Origin: Clostridiales bacterium | GTDB lineage: Bacteria; Bacillota; Clostridia; Oscillospirales; Oscillospiraceae | Assembly: GCA_004553495.1 (NCBI GenBank) | Contig: SFLE01000002.1 | Span: 1-64,000 of the forward strand | DNA: 64,000 nucleotides | Reading direction: 5' to 3' | Part shown: positions 60,855 to 64,000 of the stretch, one piece after another | How the letters are laid out: the number at the start of each line of letters is the position of its first letter | How positions within the stretch are numbered: position 1 is the stretch's first letter | The notes under the pieces: generated by a model | What the model was told of the DNA's origin: nothing | Databases searched by the model: none | What the model saw: only the letters and a program-made list of their open reading frames with translations | Program-made: the position numbers and the translations under genes

Positions 60855-61730
60855 ATGTCTCCTATCGACAAGGCAAGTTCGAGCTGCTCGAGCTTCGTTG
60901 AGCTCAGTACGCAAGAGCTTGAAAAAATATTATATGACGATTCAGTCATGCCGGACGGTGGCAGATCCGACGAGGAGCTGCTGTATATCGCCGGTATTCT
61001 TGCCGAGCGCGAGACTGCTTCTCCCTCAGTCGGTTTCCAAGACAGCCGTTTTGCCTGGGAAAGGTTTCGGAACGAGCATCACGCATTTGACGAGAAGAAG
61101 CACCGATCGCGACGGTCTCTTTTCAGAATGGGTCTTGCCGCTGCCGCAGCCATTATCCTGCTGATTGCCGGTGTGCTCTCTGTTTCCGCGCGCGACATGG
61201 GGCTAAGGCGGGTTATCGTTAACTGGACGGATGATAATTTTGAGGTGTATCTTCGCGCCGGCGGCGATGTTTCAGACTATCCGACCAACACTCCAGTTCC
61301 GGTGGCTTCGCAGTTAGAAAAGCTGCAGCAGGATATGATTGATCGTGGACTCAATACGGCTTGTCTGCCCACATATTATCCCGATGGGTATACAGTTTCC
61401 GATTATGAATGTCTTGACTCAGCATCATTTAGCTCGTTCTGTGTGGTGCTAACAATAGGCACAAGCGACATTGACGACTCGCACTATTCCATCGCATACA
61501 CTTCCTATAAGAAAAATTCCGCCAGTTACGGAGCAAATTATGTATTTTCAAAAGACGCGGGCGAGCCGGAATTGTACGAGCACGCAGGCAGGACATATTA
61601 CATAACCAGCAATCTGGGCAGATATTATGCCGTTTGGATAGAAGGAAATTCCCTCGGCGAGATAAGGGTAGGAACCGACAAGAGCGAATTGCTCAAAATT
61701 ATTGATTCAACGCACACAGGAGGCAATTAA
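60855..61730 (+). CDS. Membrane protein with DUF4367-like domain, probable anti-sigma partner
   Basis: The 291-residue product has a cytoplasmic N-terminus (about 1-92), which could bind the sigma factor, and one membrane helix (LAAAAAIILLIAGVLSV, about 94-110). The outer part ends in a DUF4367-like block: LPTYYPDGYTVSDYE (about 170-184), then HAGRTYYITSNLGRYYAVWIEGN and the IRVGTDKSELLKIIDS ending. DUF4367 proteins often follow ECF sigma genes in Clostridia. The signal is unknown. Confidence 0.78.
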   Translation: MSPIDKASSSCSSFVELSTQELEKILYDDSVMPDGGRSDEELLYIAGILAERETASPSVGFQDSRFAWERFRNEHHAFDEKKHRSRRSLFRMGLAAAAAIILLIAGVLSVSARDMGLRRVIVNWTDDNFEVYLRAGGDVSDYPTNTPVPVASQLEKLQQDMIDRGLNTACLPTYYPDGYTVSDYECLDSASFSSFCVVLTIGTSDIDDSHYSIAYTSYKKNSASYGANYVFSKDAGEPELYEHAGRTYYITSNLGRYYAVWIEGNSLGEIRVGTDKSELLKIIDSTHTGGN

Positions 61731-62152
61731 TGAAAAAGTTCAGAGTTCTTTTGGCTTTTGTTCTTGTTTTTACAATACTTGCGGGAGTTCCCGCAGCTTT
61801 GGCAGCCACCGAACGAAGCAGCCAGTTTTATAGTAGTGTTTACGCAGATGTTGATAAGTTAGACAGCGGCGTTGCAGAGGTTTCTTTTACTGTTACCGGT
61901 TTACACAGGATGAAGATGATTGGCGTTAAGGAGATAAAGGTCTGCAATTCTTCGGGCGGTGATCTGAAGCACATTTACTATACCGATTCCGGCTACAGCA
62001 ATCTCATGTCTTCGAATAAAATAACTTATGCGTCTAAGGCAAAGTTTACCGTTCCTTCGGGTCACGAGTATTACCTTGTTGTATACTTCTATGTTAAGGA
62101 CAGCTACGGTGCAAGCACGAAGCCCTATATAACAGATTCGTTCAGGGCTTGA
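61730..62152 (+). CDS. Small secreted protein
   Basis: The 140-residue product has a signal peptide (cleavage near AALAAT, residue 25) and a single beta-rich mature domain with AEVSFTVTGLHRMKMIGVKEI and PSGHEYYLVVYFYVKDSY. I do not recognise the family. The ATG overlaps the previous stop by one base (TAATG), so it belongs to the sigma/anti-sigma operon and may be its target or signal protein. Confidence 0.78.
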   Translation: MKKFRVLLAFVLVFTILAGVPAALAATERSSQFYSSVYADVDKLDSGVAEVSFTVTGLHRMKMIGVKEIKVCNSSGGDLKHIYYTDSGYSNLMSSNKITYASKAKFTVPSGHEYYLVVYFYVKDSYGASTKPYITDSFRA

Positions 62153-62173
62153 CCCACCTACCACAGTTTGCAA

Positions 62174-62290
62174 GGTATAGGCGCGCATTTCCGAACTATG
62201 TATACCACAAAATACACCTTAGTTCCTCCAACGCGCTCTATACCATTGTATGAGACCTCTCTTCCGATGACCTCGGGGAGAGGTCTTTTT
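62174..62290 (+). terminator. Terminator after the sigma operon, with an upstream long hairpin
   Basis: The terminator is AGACCTCTC/GAGAGGTCT (62253-62261, 62278-62286) plus TTTTT. Before it GGTATAG-GCGCG (62174-62185) pairs with CGCGC-T-CTATACC (62232-62244), enclosing about 45 bases. The long hairpin may be a structured 3' end or a small repeat. Confidence 0.65.
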
Positions 62291-62362
62291 CATTTTGGGT
62301 ATGGATTTTTTGCCGAGGATAATATAGAATATCTTGAAAACAGTTTACGGAAGGTGCGCGTT

Positions 62363-63115
62363 ATGGATAAGCATGAGATCACGCAGCTTTTGACCGGCGT
62401 TGCCGACGGCAGCATATCGCCCGAGGGCGCGGCTTTGAAGCTGAAAATGCAGCCGTTTAAGGAAATTGAAGAATACGCAAGGATCGACCTGCACCGCGGC
62501 ATACGCCAGGGCGTGCCGGAGGTGATATACGGCGCGGGCAAAACGCCGGAGCACATTGTAGGCATAGCAAAGGGCATGCTCGAAAGCGGGCAGAAAAGCG
62601 TTCTGATAACGAGGATAAGCGAGGAGACCGCGCAGTTTATACAGCGCGAGCTGCCTTTAAATTATGATAAGCTCTCCAAAACCGGCACCATCGGCGGTAT
62701 GCCCGAGCCCACCGGCAAGGGCACGGTCGTCGTAGCGACCGGCGGCACGAGCGACATTCCCGTCGCCGAGGAAGCTGCCATAACAGCCGAAATGCTCGGA
62801 AACCGCGTTGTGCGGCTTTACGATGTCGGCGTTTCGGGTATTCACAGGCTTCTGTCAAACCTCGAGCCCATAATGAGCGCGCGGGTGATAGTCGCGGTGG
62901 CAGGCATGGAGGGGGCTCTGCCCTCGGTGATAGGCGGTCTTGCCGACTGCCCCGTTATCGCGGTGCCCACGAGCGTGGGCTACGGTGCCTCGCTCGGCGG
63001 CGTTGCAGCGCTTTTGTCGATGCTCAACTCCTGCGCAAGCGGCGTTTCGGTGGTTAACATCGACAACGGCTTCGGCGCGGGCTACATGGCAAGCATGATA
63101 AATCATCTGGACTGA
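62363..63115 (+). CDS. larB: Nickel-pincer cofactor biosynthesis protein LarB
   Basis: The 250-residue product carboxylates and hydrolyses nicotinic acid adenine dinucleotide, the first step of the nickel-pincer nucleotide cofactor of lactate racemase. The family blocks are ARIDLHRGIRQGVPEVIYG, VVVATGGTSDIPVAEEAA, YDVGVSGIHRLL, VAGMEGALPSVIGGL and VPTSVGYGASLGG. The ATG at 62363 follows GGAAGGTG. It is the first gene of larB-larE-larC. Confidence 0.95.
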   Translation: MDKHEITQLLTGVADGSISPEGAALKLKMQPFKEIEEYARIDLHRGIRQGVPEVIYGAGKTPEHIVGIAKGMLESGQKSVLITRISEETAQFIQRELPLNYDKLSKTGTIGGMPEPTGKGTVVVATGGTSDIPVAEEAAITAEMLGNRVVRLYDVGVSGIHRLLSNLEPIMSARVIVAVAGMEGALPSVIGGLADCPVIAVPTSVGYGASLGGVAALLSMLNSCASGVSVVNIDNGFGAGYMASMINHLD

Positions 63116-63119
63116 TAAT

Positions 63120-63875
63120 ATGGAGCTTAAAGATTTTTTTGCGGTCAACCGCAGGGTCGCGCTTGCATTTTCCGGCGGCGCGGACTCATCGTATCTGCTG
63201 TACGAGGCAGTTAAGAACAATGCGGATGTAACGGCGTACTATGTCCGCTCGCAGTTTCAGCCGCAGTTTGAATTTGAGGACGCAAAAAGGCTGTGTGCCG
63301 AGCTCGGCGCGCGCCTGAGCGTTATAGACGCCGACATCCTGTCCTGCGCCGCCGTTGCCGCTAATCCACCCGACCGCTGCTATCACTGCAAAAAGCAGAT
63401 AATGGGGCTTATTCTCGCGCAAGCCGCGCGCGACGGCTATGACATTCTCATCGACGGCACGAATGCTTCGGACAGCGGCGGCGACCGCCCCGGCATGAGG
63501 GTGCTGAGCGAGAAAGGCATTCTGTCTCCGCTCAGGCTGTGCGGCATCACAAAGCCGCTGGTACGCGAAAATTCAAAAGCCGCTGGTCTGTTTACATGGG
63601 ATAAGCCCGCCTACGCCTGCCTTGCAACGCGGGTGCGCACCCGCGAGTGCATAACGGTGGAAAAGCTGCAAAGCATTGAAAAAAGCGAGGATTTTCTGTT
63701 TTCACTGGGCTTTACGGATTTTCGCGTTAGGTGCTCAAACGGCTCTGCCCTGCTGCAATTTACAAAGCCGCAGTTGGATACTGCGCGCGAAAAGCTCCCG
63801 CTTATAGAGCGTGAGCTGAGGAAATACTTTGACGGCGTTAGGCTTGACGATGTGCCGAGGGAGGCAAGCGTATGA
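63120..63875 (+). CDS. larE: Sacrificial sulfur transferase LarE
   Basis: The 251-residue product adds sulfur to the pincer cofactor precursor. The ATP PP-loop is FSGGADSS (residues 17-24). A Cys in YACLATRV (about residue 167) is in the place of the sacrificial Cys (Cys176) of the Lactobacillus enzyme. RCYHCKKQI (about residues 87-95) supplies two more cysteines, so a cluster- or persulfide-based mechanism cannot be excluded. It lies five bases after larB and overlaps larC by four bases. Confidence 0.93.
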   Translation: MELKDFFAVNRRVALAFSGGADSSYLLYEAVKNNADVTAYYVRSQFQPQFEFEDAKRLCAELGARLSVIDADILSCAAVAANPPDRCYHCKKQIMGLILAQAARDGYDILIDGTNASDSGGDRPGMRVLSEKGILSPLRLCGITKPLVRENSKAAGLFTWDKPAYACLATRVRTRECITVEKLQSIEKSEDFLFSLGFTDFRVRCSNGSALLQFTKPQLDTAREKLPLIERELRKYFDGVRLDDVPREASV

Positions 63876-64000
63876 AAACTCTCTACATTGACTGCGGCAT
63901 GGGCTGCGCGGGCGATATGCTCACCGGTGCGCTGCTCGAGCTGCACCCCGATCCTGAGGCGTTCATAGCCAAAATGAACACCGTTTTCGGCGGCAGAGCG
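63872..64000 (+). CDS. larC: Nickel insertion protein LarC, partial
   Basis: Only the first 43 residues are in the window. They read TLYIDCGMGCAGDMLTGALL, the conserved start of LarC, which inserts nickel into the pincer cofactor using CTP. The ATGA overlap with larE shows coupling. No larA racemase gene is in the window; it may follow to the right. Confidence 0.9.
   Translation, partial: MKTLYIDCGMGCAGDMLTGALLELHPDPEAFIAKMNTVFGGRA

Overview
The window comes from an anaerobic, endospore-forming member of the Clostridia. spoIIID, spoVAD and spoVAE show sporulation. SLH-anchored exoenzymes, a class B sortase, oxygen-sensitive 2-hydroxyacyl-CoA dehydratase homologues and the moderately high G+C content suggest a gut-type Oscillospirales relative; that lineage is inferred from gene content only. 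Genes are closely packed, with many overlapping starts (TAATG, ATGA) and many clear intrinsic terminators.

Layout. 1-2.9 kb: the end of a two-subunit dehydratase-like operon and a pyridoxal-kinase-type gene. 3.1-5.2 kb: a Pro/Asp-repeat wall protein with its sortase B, behind a GC-rich leader. 5.3-11.6 kb: an SGNH esterase with SLH repeats, an acyl-CoA ligase divergent from a TetR-SDR operon, and phosphofructokinase. 11.7-18.2 kb: a PadR/DUF2812 pair with clear operators, an iron alcohol dehydrogenase, a PAP2 phosphatase, a membrane Ser/Thr kinase with Ig-like ectodomains, and a MITE-like element. 18.2-29.4 kb: a large FtsX-type ABC exporter, an SLH lipase, tRNA-Gly, an RluA enzyme, a CoA-transferase, dapF, and an ECF sigma factor with an RsgI/PepSY-type partner. 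29.4-36 kb: two further dehydratase-like operons in tandem, each with a miniprotein. 36-41.5 kb: a cysteine-rich SLH protein and sporulation genes. 41.5-47.9 kb: a nitrilase and the lower-glycolysis operon pgk-tpiA-gpmI-eno. 48-62 kb: a PflX-like radical SAM protein, an FMN 2-hydroxyacid enzyme, membrane proteins, a GH36 galactosidase, an ABC-F ATPase, malQ and a second ECF sigma cluster. 62.3-64 kb: larB-larE-larC for the nickel-pincer cofactor.

The most unusual content is the dehydratase-like system. Three paralogous modules pair a ~396-residue subunit with a long ~530-residue subunit of the HgdB/BcrC (2-hydroxyacyl-CoA dehydratase) family. In the two complete modules the pair is followed by a 52-56-residue one-helix membrane miniprotein sharing an FNLDM motif. 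These two operons also share the same promoter type and a 39-bp conserved box abutting the -35. No ATP-dependent activator gene of the HgdC/FldI type lies in the window. The CoA-transferase, the FMN 2-hydroxyacid enzyme and the Lar genes make 2-hydroxyacid metabolism a reasonable theme, but the substrate cannot be read from the sequence.
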